From the NCBI GenBank assembly GCA_002104905.1, contig MCFE01000367.1:22687-86686 (forward strand): DNA of 64,000 nt, in the 5' to 3' direction. The notes beneath the pieces are model-generated. The model searched no databases. It saw only the letters and a list, made by a program, of their open reading frames with translations, and was not told the origin of the DNA. Positions 35,386 to 45,217 of this stretch are shown one piece after another; within the stretch, counting starts at the first letter, position 1; every line of letters starts with the position of its first letter. This stretch comes from Basidiobolus meristosporus CBS 931.73 (lineage: Eukaryota; Basidiobolomycota; Basidiobolomycetes; Basidiobolales; Basidiobolaceae). Position numbers and translations under genes: made by a program.

Positions 35386-37288
35386 TAAGCAAAGTTGTCT
35401 GGTTCCCAACTAGACCCCACTGCGGACAGCAGCAGAAGAACAGTTGGACAACAGCTTGTTTTAACATTCAGTGCAACAAGCAGGGATACAACCAAAAAAG
35501 ACCATGTTGACAGTGTGCCCACTGTAGGTAATAATGTGGACTTCTCATGCTCTCAGTCAAGTAGGCAAATGATAATCTCTGCAAGGCCACAAGCTGACCA
35601 TAATACTCAGACAAATGAGAATGTTGCATATGCAGTACCCTTGGTTGAAGACCAGCAAGTGAGGGTAACAACATCACCACTACCTGTATTAGCAAGTATG
35701 TTGTTAGCCCATAACAATGCAATCATGAAGCAATTAGGTGCAATGGTGGATATGATGGATGCAATGGCCCAGAGAAATCAAGAAATAGTCCAGAAACAGG
35801 ATGAGCAGCTAATATGTGTAGAGCAATCATTATCCCATGTAGAGGACACAGTGTCTTTGCTGCAAAGGAGGAACTCAAGTAGCTCAATGTCACAGCCAAG
35901 TATTGAGTCATTTTCCAATGTAGCAGCAGAGGCGTACTGCTTAGTCTTTAGAGTACAACCACAGTACCCAAAGATAAAGCCTTCATATAAACCTATTACA
36001 GTATAGGAGGGAGAGGCTGTTGGAATATATCTAAACCTAAAAATTAAAAGACACCAAATATTTGTGAAGCTGCTGAGTGCAATGGTGATGGTGGGCTATT
36101 ATTCAATAGGTCAATAGAAGTCTAGCATGGCATCATCTTAAGGCCATCATACCATGGGACCATCAGGAGCTCAAGGCCAAGCAGAATATGCTTGACCTGT
36201 TCCATGAGCATTATTCTGGATTCAGGTAAGCAAGCAGATCTTGGGCCAGCATTGAAATGCCAAGAAAGCATCTCAAGAATAGCCAAGATTACCAACAGTA
36301 GAAGGACAAGGGTTCCATTGCTAAAAACTGGCAGCTTCCTCAAGAGTCCATCACCAGCGGAGCTGAAAGCTCCAAACAAGCAGCAAAGAATCATCAGAGA
36401 GACAGAATAGTGCAAGTAAGTGACAAGCAGGCAGAAACAGATGCATCAGTGCAGCATTTGTCAAGTAGAAAATATAGCTTGATACAAGTAGCACACAGTT
36501 GCAGTAGTAGTGAAGGACCTGGCAGTGATGAGAACCTGGAACTTTCTCAGGAGCCCATCACAAGCTGGGCTGGAAGTTCTAGACAAGAAGCAAAGAAACA
36601 TCAGGTTGCCAGAGGTGTGCCATCAAGGGACAAGCAGGCAAAGTGAATGAACCAGTGCAGCAACCATTAAGGAGAGAACAGAGTACCATACAAGAAGCAC
36701 CCAGTCAAAGTAGCAGTGAAAGACTTGGTGGTGACAAAGGTGAAGGTAAAGAGAAAATGGTCCACTCAATCTAGAGACAGGGATGTGTCAGAAAAATGCT
36801 GCAGTTCTCACAAATTTATGCTGTCAGCCCAGTACTGGCTGAATCCCATCATAGCCCAGAAGAATTACCAATAAGACAACAGCTGCTTTCTTAAAAGCTG
36901 GAAGTGCAGCCAGTGGACCTACACTCCGGTGAGGTAGATGAGTTTGCCATGAAAAGCAATTTGTCTACCACTGCCTCCATGTCCTCCATTGTAAACAGAG
37001 TGGAGATCTTGCTGACAGACAAAGCAACAATGCCTAGAACTCAAAAGACTATTGCAATGCCTACAGTGGAATTTGGAACATTAATAGGCAGACCAAGAGG
37101 TTGCAGCACTTTTCATGAGCAGTGCTCAGGAAAAATGCACTTGAATATTGCAAGGATTTATTGTCAAGACTGGGAGATGAGGTGCTATACCTTGCAGTGC
37201 TGACTGAGGACCAGAACATATGTGAACCAGTGAATCAGCAGCAGCATAAAGCTGCAGGGTTCCCACTAAAGTCATGGAAAAAGGGTGT
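35386..37288 (+). pseudogene. CACTA-2 second gene (coiled-coil/Ser-rich protein), broken copy
   Basis: A 203-codon frame (35395-36006) encodes a Ser/Thr/Gln-rich N-terminal part followed by a likely coiled coil (MKQLGAMVDMMDAMAQRNQE...VSLLQRRNSSSS). Downstream frames give two tandem ~210 bp repeats (starting near 36341 and 36551; SSEGPGSDENLELSQEPITS) and a C-terminal region (MSSIVNRVEILLTDKATM, 36904-37203). No ATG precedes the first frame in phase, so the start is lost or lies in an upstream exon. Interrupted at 37289 by LTR-C2; a further piece lies at 39601-39840. No family recognised; by position it resembles the second proteins of CACTA elements. Confidence 0.6.
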
Positions 37289-37678
37289 TGTGGTGGTGTA
37301 TAAGTCCAAGGGAGAGATATGTCTAACACTTCTCAAGTGTTTTGTATGTGGGATGTTGACTGGGTGTGATAACCTCTGGCCAAAGCTTTCTAAGAATACT
37401 TAGGTACTGTCTCTACTCTAATGTGAGGGGGAATAAAGCTACAAGCCTGTCAAGGGAAAACTATTGAGCTACAATCCCTAACTTAGTTGGTATCTTAACA
37501 AAAGTGAAAGCTGGGTTCAGTATCCTCTGAGATGACAATGTACTAAAGCTTCCAAAGTCAAAACAATTGTACACTCCACCAGCAGAGACTTAATAAGAAT
37601 GCAGCTGTGGTCACTGTTACAAAGACAGAAAAGTATTCCTTCCTGTGCAACAAGCTTGGGAAAGAATCAAATATAATA

Positions 37679-38404
37679 GACTTGTTCTGTTGGACAGTGC
37701 CACATTGAGCCATGAGTGCCAAATGATGCTATAGTGTGCCAGGGAGGCCAAGTAAACCTATACTTAGCCACAGAGTGTGAAGCATAGCTCTGCATCTGCA
37801 TACAAAGCAGCCCCTGTGTTTCACCCATTGTGCTGGAGAATATCCATTTTTTGACCTTTTTTTAGGTCAATGTTGTCAAGGATGTGTAAGAGCACAAAAG
37901 GACTGAAGATATGCATCTGGTACTCAACATGCACGGCAATCTGAATCTAGCTACTATGGCTTGTAACATGTCACAAAAATGCATGGCACTATCTTGGTCC
38001 ACTGGTGCTATCTGGCACTATGAGTGCTTTGTATAGATCTTACTTTAGGGCTAATAATTAAATATAGTGCCAGATAGCACCAGTGGACCAAGATAGTGCC
38101 ATGCATTTTTGTGACATGTTACAAGCCACAGGAGCTAGATTCAGTGTGCTATGGGTATTGAGTACCAGATGCATGTCTTTGGTTCTTCTGTTCTCTTACA
38201 CATCCTGCACAACATTGATTCATAAAATAACGTCAAAAAATGGATTTTCTCCTGCATCATAGGTGAAACACAGGGGCTGCTTTGCATGAAGATGCAGAGC
38301 TAGACTTCACACTTTGTGGCAAAGTATAGGTTCACTTGGCCTTGCCGGCACACTATGGCATCATTTGGCACTCATGGCTCAATGTGGCACTTTCCAACAG
38401 AACA
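37679..38404. repeat. Complete foldback element: 726 bp long inverted repeat
   Basis: Almost the whole element is one imperfect palindrome with arms of about 340 bp around a short centre near 38025-38060. The left end reads GACTTGTTCTGTTGGACAGTGCC and the right end GGCACTTTCCAACAGAACA. Inner blocks pair as well, for example GGCTTGTAACATGTCACAAA with its complement near 38112. It encodes no protein; open frames in the arms are incidental. Transposition must rely on another element's enzyme. Confidence 0.88.
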
Positions 38405-38606
38405 GACTTGTTGCATCATTCCAGCTGATCATAGTGCCCAATGGTGCCATAGCATGCCAGATGGTGCCTGATCATGCCACAGAGTGCCCAACAGTGCCAT
38501 ACAGTGCCAATTTGGGATCAAAATTGACATGCATATGACCCTAAAATATCAAATTAATAACAAAATATAGAGCACTTTCTGGCACTATGATCAATGGCAC
38601 AATGAA
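38405..38606. repeat. Short inverted-repeat element (MITE-like) next to the foldback
   Basis: Starts GACTTGTTGCATCATTCC and ends ATGGCACAATGAAACAAGTC; subterminal TGATCATAGTGCC pairs with GGCACTATGATCA. It has about ten TGCC/GGCA motifs. The shared GACTTGTT end links it to the foldback and Harbinger-like elements. The two inserts together sit within LTR-C2 at a TATTA/ATT target. Confidence 0.65.
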
Positions 38607-38668
38607 ACAAGTCTAACAAGTCTAATAAAACATGCCTACTCTGAGTGTTCCTCACAAGTAGTGCCTCC

Positions 38669-38956
38669 TATTGCAAGAGTCTTGGAGATATTGGAAGTGA
38701 TTGGGAGAACAAGTGGATTATGTGGTTTTCACTTAATGATTTATTGAATGTAAAAGTAGTATTTATACTTTTAGATGGTCTTAGCATGGCAAACATGTAG
38801 AATAGGTTAAGGAAGGTCCCAAGAACATGTGTGCAAAGTTTGGGGCTGTTTGGACAACTTTGAGAATTTTCATGTTCAGGGTACCTGGTATTTTGGTGAA
38901 AATATTCCAAGTAAATCTCAACAAGGAATATGGTTAGTATTCTTTAGGATTCAACA
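38669..38956 (-). mobile_element. Copia B solo LTR (shortened) nested in LTR-C2
   Basis: 288 bp with flanking CCTCC duplications (38664-38668, 38957-38961); the empty site in LTR-C1 has one copy (GGAGG near 1988 on the plus strand). Compared with full copia B LTRs it lacks about 60 bp near the right edge and begins TATTGCAAG instead of TGTTGTAAG. Confidence 0.88.
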
Positions 38957-39600
38957 CCTCCAAGGTCCGTTGGCTGCCAGTGTGCTTTACTGGGAGTGTC
39001 CTGTGGTGTACAATTGGAAGTTCAGGTGGAAGCAAAAAGCAGTGATCACACTGATCTACAAGTTGGTGTACTGGTAAAAGGGATGATGATATATTGTAGT
39101 GGGATTGCCTCCAGTATATACTTTTCTCACTGGCTAAGCAACTGCTAATTAAGAAGTTCTAGAAAGTTTTAGAGATCAATAGAAATCTCAACAACATCAG
39201 AATGAGCTAAGAATATTCTAAGTAGATGCTGGAAGGTTCTAAGAGGCACAGCACATCCAACAAATCAGGGATCAGTATTCTGAGACCTGTGGAACATAGG
39301 GATACTATATACGGACTGAAAATGCTATGGATGATAATGCCATTTGACCAAGTGTCAAGGGTCCTGGTGGAGGCACTTGCCTAATATAGAAGCACTTAAA
39401 TCTAATAATCTTACATAAAGTGAGTGATATTGCATAAAGTAAATAAGCAGATATTGTTGTTAGCCAGCTTGTGGGATAATATTGATCAAATAAGACAAAT
39501 GGAATAACACTAAAACATGGGTTGTAGAGAAATAGGGAAGTAGATGTTATGGGAATGGGCACATCTGCTAGTGGGTATCACTGTGACCCCACTACAGTGT

Positions 39601-40239
39601 TGCAGCAGAATCACTTATTGAATGGTGGACTTTAAAAGGGTTACTTGTTGAGTGTGGGGTTGGGTGTAATGTTAGTTTTGGGTATAGGGACTTGCATAGG
39701 TTGATATAATTGGGAATTGGGATACAACTGAGCCCTATGAAGAGTAATTTGGTCCCGCGGGTGGACCCAATCTGGTCAGCCATCAAGATCCCATTTAGAG
39801 ACCAACATAATACCAGCTGCTTGGAATTAGTGGCCCTCCTAACAGTTTTATGATGGGATCATTATGATGTTTTGCTAATTTTACAACCAAATAAAGGGAT
39901 AAAACATGACAATATTTTATCAGTGTTGTGACAATATTTGCATGTTATTACTGTGGTCTTTTAGCGCTCTATAAATATTTTAAGTGGATCCAATTAGCCA
40001 GGACATACAATTGCCTTATATGCCAAGGAACTTGACAGTATGTTAATGGCCTCACTACAAGACTCTGATGGTATTATATTGGCAGTATGACAGTTTACTG
40101 CTGGTTGGTATAATGCTACCATACCAATTTACAAAATGGTATTTCCTTTTTCTACCTCCCCTTGTGCAATTGATATATTCCACTGTAGATCACCCCTCCT
40201 TATTTGCTTACCCACTACTACCTTGGGTAATCCACTCAT
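39601..40239. other. Tail of CACTA-2 second gene and junction with CACTA-3
   Basis: 39601-39840 matches the region after 50533 of CACTA-3: a frame with IEWW...LLVECGVG...YRDLHR. From about 39840 to 40239 I see no gene. This is the boundary of two CACTA copies lying head to tail, so their true termini should be here; I could not find a clear CACTR inverted repeat. Confidence 0.5.
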
Positions 40240-42960
40240 AGTTCAAATAAAAGAAAACTATGGCCTCCTGCTTACTAACCTCTACAAACATGCACACCTG
40301 CTTGACATACTTCTATCACCTCAACTTTATGGCATTTTAGTGAGATACTTGCAAAGCTGCCATATACCTTGTACTGCTGGTAATATATTCATCTTGCAAA
40401 TATATGCTTGGCTGTTGCCACTTCTGCCATGAATACCTCCTGAATATCTGCAAAGAGCTTCTTGGAATTTGGCAATGTATTCCTTCTCCCTGCTGGATTC
40501 TAGTCCCCCTTATAGGTGTGCTCTGGCTTTTGTTTGTGTGAATTCCATATTGAATGGTGTGGAAGTTGGCTTGTGACCTAGAGAAATATGGCATACCTTG
40601 GTAGAGTTTTCCTGATAAAAACTAGTTGCTTATTGCACACAACCCAACTTTGCACTACTTAACTGATTACCCATGTATTGGGGCTGCTTAGCTTCTTAAT
40701 GCCATAGGTATAGGTGTCTTCATGTGCACATTTTTCCTCAGTATTTTCTAACTCCTCCTGGCTGTCCTGCATGTGCCAACTCATCACATCCATGATGGAC
40801 TTGAAGGTAATATTCTTGATGAAATTGGGATATGGTAGTACCTGCAACTTGACTTGTATTCCTATCTCCCCACACATCTGCTCCATAGGAAACTCCCAAA
40901 AGGTGAAGCAAGGCCCAATATTCTCCACGCACTGTGCAAGATGGAGTAGAGATTGGATACAGTAGCAGCAGAGATCTACATGTTCAGCTTTATGTTTGTA
41001 GCATAGCCGCTCAAATCCTATCACAAACTCTTCACACAACAGCTGCAGATGTGTCAAGTTGGCACCGGTGATCTGCTTCTGGAAAAATATTCCTACAATT
41101 TCCACATACAACTCCCATTGCTTCCAATGTACTCTTGGTAGGAATTGCTTCAGAAAACCACTTGAATAAATACATATGCAGTTCATCCAGTCTTTGCATT
41201 TGTATTGTTGAATATGCTTATGAATATTAATTGGAGCCCATGAGAAGTACTTAGGGTGGCAGATACCCTGTAATATCATGCCAATTCTTTCAAATTTCTC
41301 TGGTATCTGAAAGGGCTAATTTAGCTTGAAATGCCCCATGTGCAACTTGGTCATCAGTATAGGGATATTGTTGAAAAGCAAATGCATTGCTCCCAGTGGA
41401 AAGCTTTTGCTCCAACAGATACCCTCTATCTTAAGTATCTCTGGTTTCTGACTGATTCCATATTCTGGCCAATGGCTTATAGCTTGCCAACTTTGCTGCA
41501 ATTGCATGCTGACTTCTGTACATTCTCTCTGTGGAAAGATGATATTCTTAGCACTGGTGCTAGGGTAATAATAATGTGTGTGAGGTATGGAGTAAATCCC
41601 CTGGATCTCACACATTTGACAGCAATACCATCCATTATGCCCAGAAAAACCTGCTATCTTGTTGATGGCTGGGGTATCTCCAATGCAGATATTAATATGC
41701 ACTTTTGCATGACAGCCACTCACTGTTGTCCTGCTGGAAAGCATGCAAAATTTATCCACCAATGGATACAGGTAGCTATCCAGGTTGGACAGTGATTTAG
41801 GCCCAGATACCAGTGAGACTACCATCAGATTATTACTCTGATACTGTAAGATGGGGAGCAGATTTATATTGATGAGAATCAGTGGCCAGCAGGATTTGCT
41901 GGTAGAGTACTTGTTTTGTGAGAGTCCATCAAGTGCTAAAGCCAAGGCATGGTCATACATACCTTCAAAGTAGCCCTTGCTCCTTAGCTGTTTGAAATAT
42001 TTGCCATCAAATATATTGGATATGCTTGCACTTGATTGATACTGAGTGCTGTACTGTATAGCTTTGCAATATTTGTTGAATGGCATCAGCTTCCTCAGAT
42101 GGGGTATGACCAGAATATATCCAGAGTGTGAATGATGTTTTCCCTCAATGGTGGTGGATTCCTGACAACTTGGACACATTGCAATGGTAGCATTCTAGGA
42201 TGTGAATGTCATGCAACTGTTAACACATGCTGGAATCAGGACAGTCTCTGGATCATATGCTGCCAGCTGCATGATGGTTGTCCACTTGTACCATGTGCAT
42301 GGTAAGTTGCTTCCTGGTATGATTTTGGCAAGAAGTAGCAATAAATCCTCAAAGCCCCCATTACTGATATTAGTGGAAACACACTGCTTCTCTAGCCACA
42401 ACATTACATCATTTGCCAGTAGATGGATTACCGGGCTCACTTGGCTTCATAAGGTTTCCTTGGGATTTGTTTCAACTGGTGTTGTCTTATTGCATATAGG
42501 GATTTGACTGGGCTCATATGTGGTATGGTTGTTAGGGGAGATAGGCTCAAAATCCATCAGTGAACCTTCTTTGCCAGAGCATTTACTCTGCATGCCATAT
42601 TCCAAATGCTGAGGTGAGCCTAAAGGCATCACAAACTCACCTGACTCAATTTGCACAAGGTGACAGAGACAGCCAGGTGCCAATATAGAAGTATCAACTG
42701 GCAAGCAAGATAACATTGATACAGTAGTGACTAATGAGTGGTTAAATATGACTTGGGTGGCAAAACACTGGCTGTGATCCTGGTAATACTTCCTATGCTG
42801 TCTGAGTGCTTCATGGCTGAGAGGCTTGCCACAATAGCCATATGGTCTTTTTTCTCTTCTCTTATGGCATTGAATCATAGTAGTCTTGTCCATGGGGCAA
42901 ACATTTTGACTTTCAACAATGTAACGCTTTGATATCACTTTTTGGTCAATACACATGTGA
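40240..42960 (-). pseudogene. CACTA-3 Tnp2-type transposase, best copy in window
   Basis: Minus strand, N to C: Cys/His-rich N-terminus (42447-42956; GYCGKPLSHEALRQHRKYY), MSPVIHLLANDVMLWLEKQ (42195-42440), then a 287-codon frame (41316-42179) with MCPSCQESTTIEGKHHSHSG, FEGMYDHALALALDG, SGPKSLSNLDSYLYPLVDKF, GDTPAINKIAGFSGHNGWYC and CEIQG, and a 206-codon frame (40659-41279) with LAQCVENIGPC, FWEFPMEQMCGEIG. These match the fungal Tnp2 transposase pattern (ALSTDGF..., GHN...C..C, F.MER.CG). Gaps between frames could be frameshifts or introns; a stop at 41320 and another near 40640 make full activity unlikely. Probable role: DDE transposase of a CACTA element. Confidence 0.85.
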
Positions 42961-43139
42961 ACTTAAGACAGTCTTGTATTTGAGACATTGCACCTACATG
43001 AATGTAGGATTCAATGACAACCCACCAAAGTAAGCATTATAAGTAAAGTTGTAGCACCACATACACATGTATACGTAACACTATTTCCCCATTGGTTTGA
43101 CTCTCTTCCATATATATGCCGCCAAAAAATAAAGCAAAG

Positions 43140-43566
43140 TCATCTGTTTCCCAACCAAACCCCACCACTGACAGCAACAGATGAACAGTTGGACAACTGC
43201 TTGCTTTGACATTCAGTGCAACAAGCAGGGCTACATCCAAAAAAGACCCTGTGGACAGTGTGCCCATTGAAGGTAATAATGCGGACTCCTCAGGCTCTCA
43301 GTCAAGTAGGCAATTGATAATCTTAGCAGAGCCACAAGCTGACTGTTATGCTCAGGCAGATGAGAATGTAATAAATGCAGTACCCTCAGCTGAAGACCAG
43401 CAAGTGGCCATGATAACATCACCACCACCCATATTAGCAAGTATGTTGTCAGCTCATACCAAAGCATTAATGAAGCAATTAGGTTCAGTGGCTGATAGGA
43501 TAGATGCAATGACCCAGAGAAGTCAGGAGATAGTCCAGAAACAGGATGAGTGGATAATACGTGTAG
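43140..43566 (+). pseudogene. CACTA-3 second gene, older truncated copy
   Basis: A frame from about 43206 encodes the same N-terminal and coiled-coil region as 35470-35815 (FSATSRATSKKD, MKQLGSVADRIDAM, QKQDEWIIRV) and stops matching exactly at 43566, where sequence homologous to 35005 onwards starts. The ORF therefore ends in a chimeric tail read antisense to the transposase N-terminus. It is a leftover of a rearrangement. Confidence 0.7.
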
Positions 43567-44400
43567 TGACTTGTGAGGCAAATCACTGGCCATGATCCTT
43601 GTAATGCTTCCTATGCTGTCTGCATGCTTCATGGCTGAGAGGCATATTACAATAGCCACACAGTCTTTTTCTCTTCTCATTCAGCATTAAATCAAAGTAA
43701 TGTTGTCCATGCAGCAAACAGTTTGACACTTGACAATGTAATGCTATTGTACCATTTTTCTGTCTATACTCATGTAAGCTTAAGACAATCTTGTATTTGA
43801 GACATTGCACCTACATGAATGTAAGATTCAATGATGACCTGCCATAGTTAGAATTATAAAAAAAGTTGTGGCACCACATACATGCATATATGTAGCATCA
43901 TTTCTCCTTTGGTTGGACTCACTTCCATATATATGATGCCAAAAAATTAAGCAAAGTTGTCTGGTTCCCAACTAGACCCCACTGCTGACAGCAGCAGAAG
44001 AACAGTTGGACAACAGCTTGCTTTAACATTCAGTGCAACAAGCAGGGATACAACCAAAAAAGACCATGTTGACAGTGTGCCCACTGTAGGTAATAATGTA
44101 GACTTCTCATGCTCTCAGTCAAGTAGGCAAATGACAATCTCTGTAAGGCCACAAGCTAACCATGATACTCAGACAAATGAGAATGTTGCATATGCAGTAC
44201 CCTTGGTTGAAGACCAGCAAGTGAGGGTAACAACATCACCACTACCTGTATTAGCAAGTATGTTGTTAGTCCATAACAATGCACTCATGAAGCAATTAGG
44301 TACAATGGTGGATATGATGGATGCAATGGCCCAGAGAAATCAAGAAATAGTCCAGAAACAGGATGAGCACCTAATATGTGTAGAGCAATCAATATCCCAG
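43567..44400. repeat. ~830 bp block nearly identical to 35005-35840
   Basis: The offset is constant at 8562 bp with no gaps that I can see, and only scattered substitutions up to about 44,390; beyond that the two copies diverge sharply. The block includes the transposase N-terminal frame (43583-43810, minus), the divergent intergenic part and the start of the second gene. Confidence 0.85.
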
Positions 44401-44868
44401 GTAGAGAAAGCAGTATCTTTACTGCAAAGAAGGAACTCAAGTAGCTCAATGTAACAGCCAAGAATTGAGCCATTTCCTGATGTAACAGCAGAGGAACACC
44501 ATACAGTCTTTGAAGCACAACAACAGTGCTCAATGATCAAGCCCACAGAAAAACCTATCACAGAGTGGGGGGGAGACAGTGTGGTGTTTATACCAAAGCC
44601 CAAAAATCAAAAGACATTGAAGATCTGTGAAGCCATTGAGTGCAATAATGAAGAGTGGGCTAATATACAAGAGGCCCTCAGAAGTCTAGCACACCATCAC
44701 CTTAAGGCCGGCATACCATGAGACCATCAGGAACTCAAGGCCAAGCAGAATGCACTTGGCTTGTTCCATGAGCATTATCCTGGACTTAAACAGGCAATCA
44801 TATTTTGAGCCAGTATTGGTATGCTAAGAAAGTATCTTAAAAATAGCAGAAACTATCAAAGGCCAAAG
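43957..44868 (+). pseudogene. CACTA-3 second gene, first part
   Basis: The 165-codon frame (43957-44454) has the same Ser/Thr/Gln-rich N-terminus and coiled coil (MKQLGTMVDMMDAMAQRNQE, VSLLQRRNSSSSM) as the CACTA-2 copy. A stop at 44452 separates it from a second frame (44533-44721; CEAIECNNEEWANIQEALRS). At 44869 it is interrupted by Copia B2 and resumes at 49547. The family is not known to me. A protein with a coiled coil, encoded divergently from a Tnp2 transposase, would fit a partner like TnpA of plant CACTA elements, but no sequence similarity was tested. Confidence 0.6.
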
Positions 44869-45217
44869 TGTTGTAAGAGTCTTGGAGATATTGGAAGTGA
44901 TTGGGAGAACAAGTGGATTATGTGGTTTTCACTTAATGATTTATTGAATGTAAAAGTGGTATTTATACTTTTACCTGGTTTTGGCATTACAAACATGTAG
45001 AATAGGTTAAGGAAGGTCCCAAGAACATATGTGCAAAGTTTGGGGCTGTTTGGACAACTTTGAGAATTTTCATGTTCTGGGTACCTGGTATTTTGGTGAA
45101 AATATTCCAATTAAGTCCCAACAAGGAATCTGGTCAGTATTCTCTAGGTTTTGAAGGTAATGATCTAAGTGACTAAGTTAGGTGAATATTTAGGTGGAAA
45201 TACAAGTTTTTACAACA
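44869..45217 (-). repeat. Copia B2 3' LTR
   Basis: 349 bp, TGTTGTAAGAGTCTTGG to TTTTTACAACA on the plus strand, next to the purine tract at 45218-45228. Confidence 0.9.

Larger units (their letters stand above)
37289..39596 (-). mobile_element. Solo LTR of family C (LTR-C2) with nested insertions
   Basis: On the minus strand 39596 is the start (TGTAGTGGGGTCACAGTGAT) and 37289 the end (CACCACCACA). GTGT flanks both sides (37285-37288, 39597-39600). The LTR-C body (37289-37678 and about 38607-38663 plus 38962-39596) is interrupted by two short palindromic-ended elements and by a copia B solo LTR. It disrupts the second gene of CACTA-2, whose sequence resumes at 39601. Confidence 0.85.

Noticed and set aside
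43206-43595. A 129-codon ORF as a gene of its own
   Set aside because: It is a chimera: the last codons come from antisense transposase sequence brought in at 43567.
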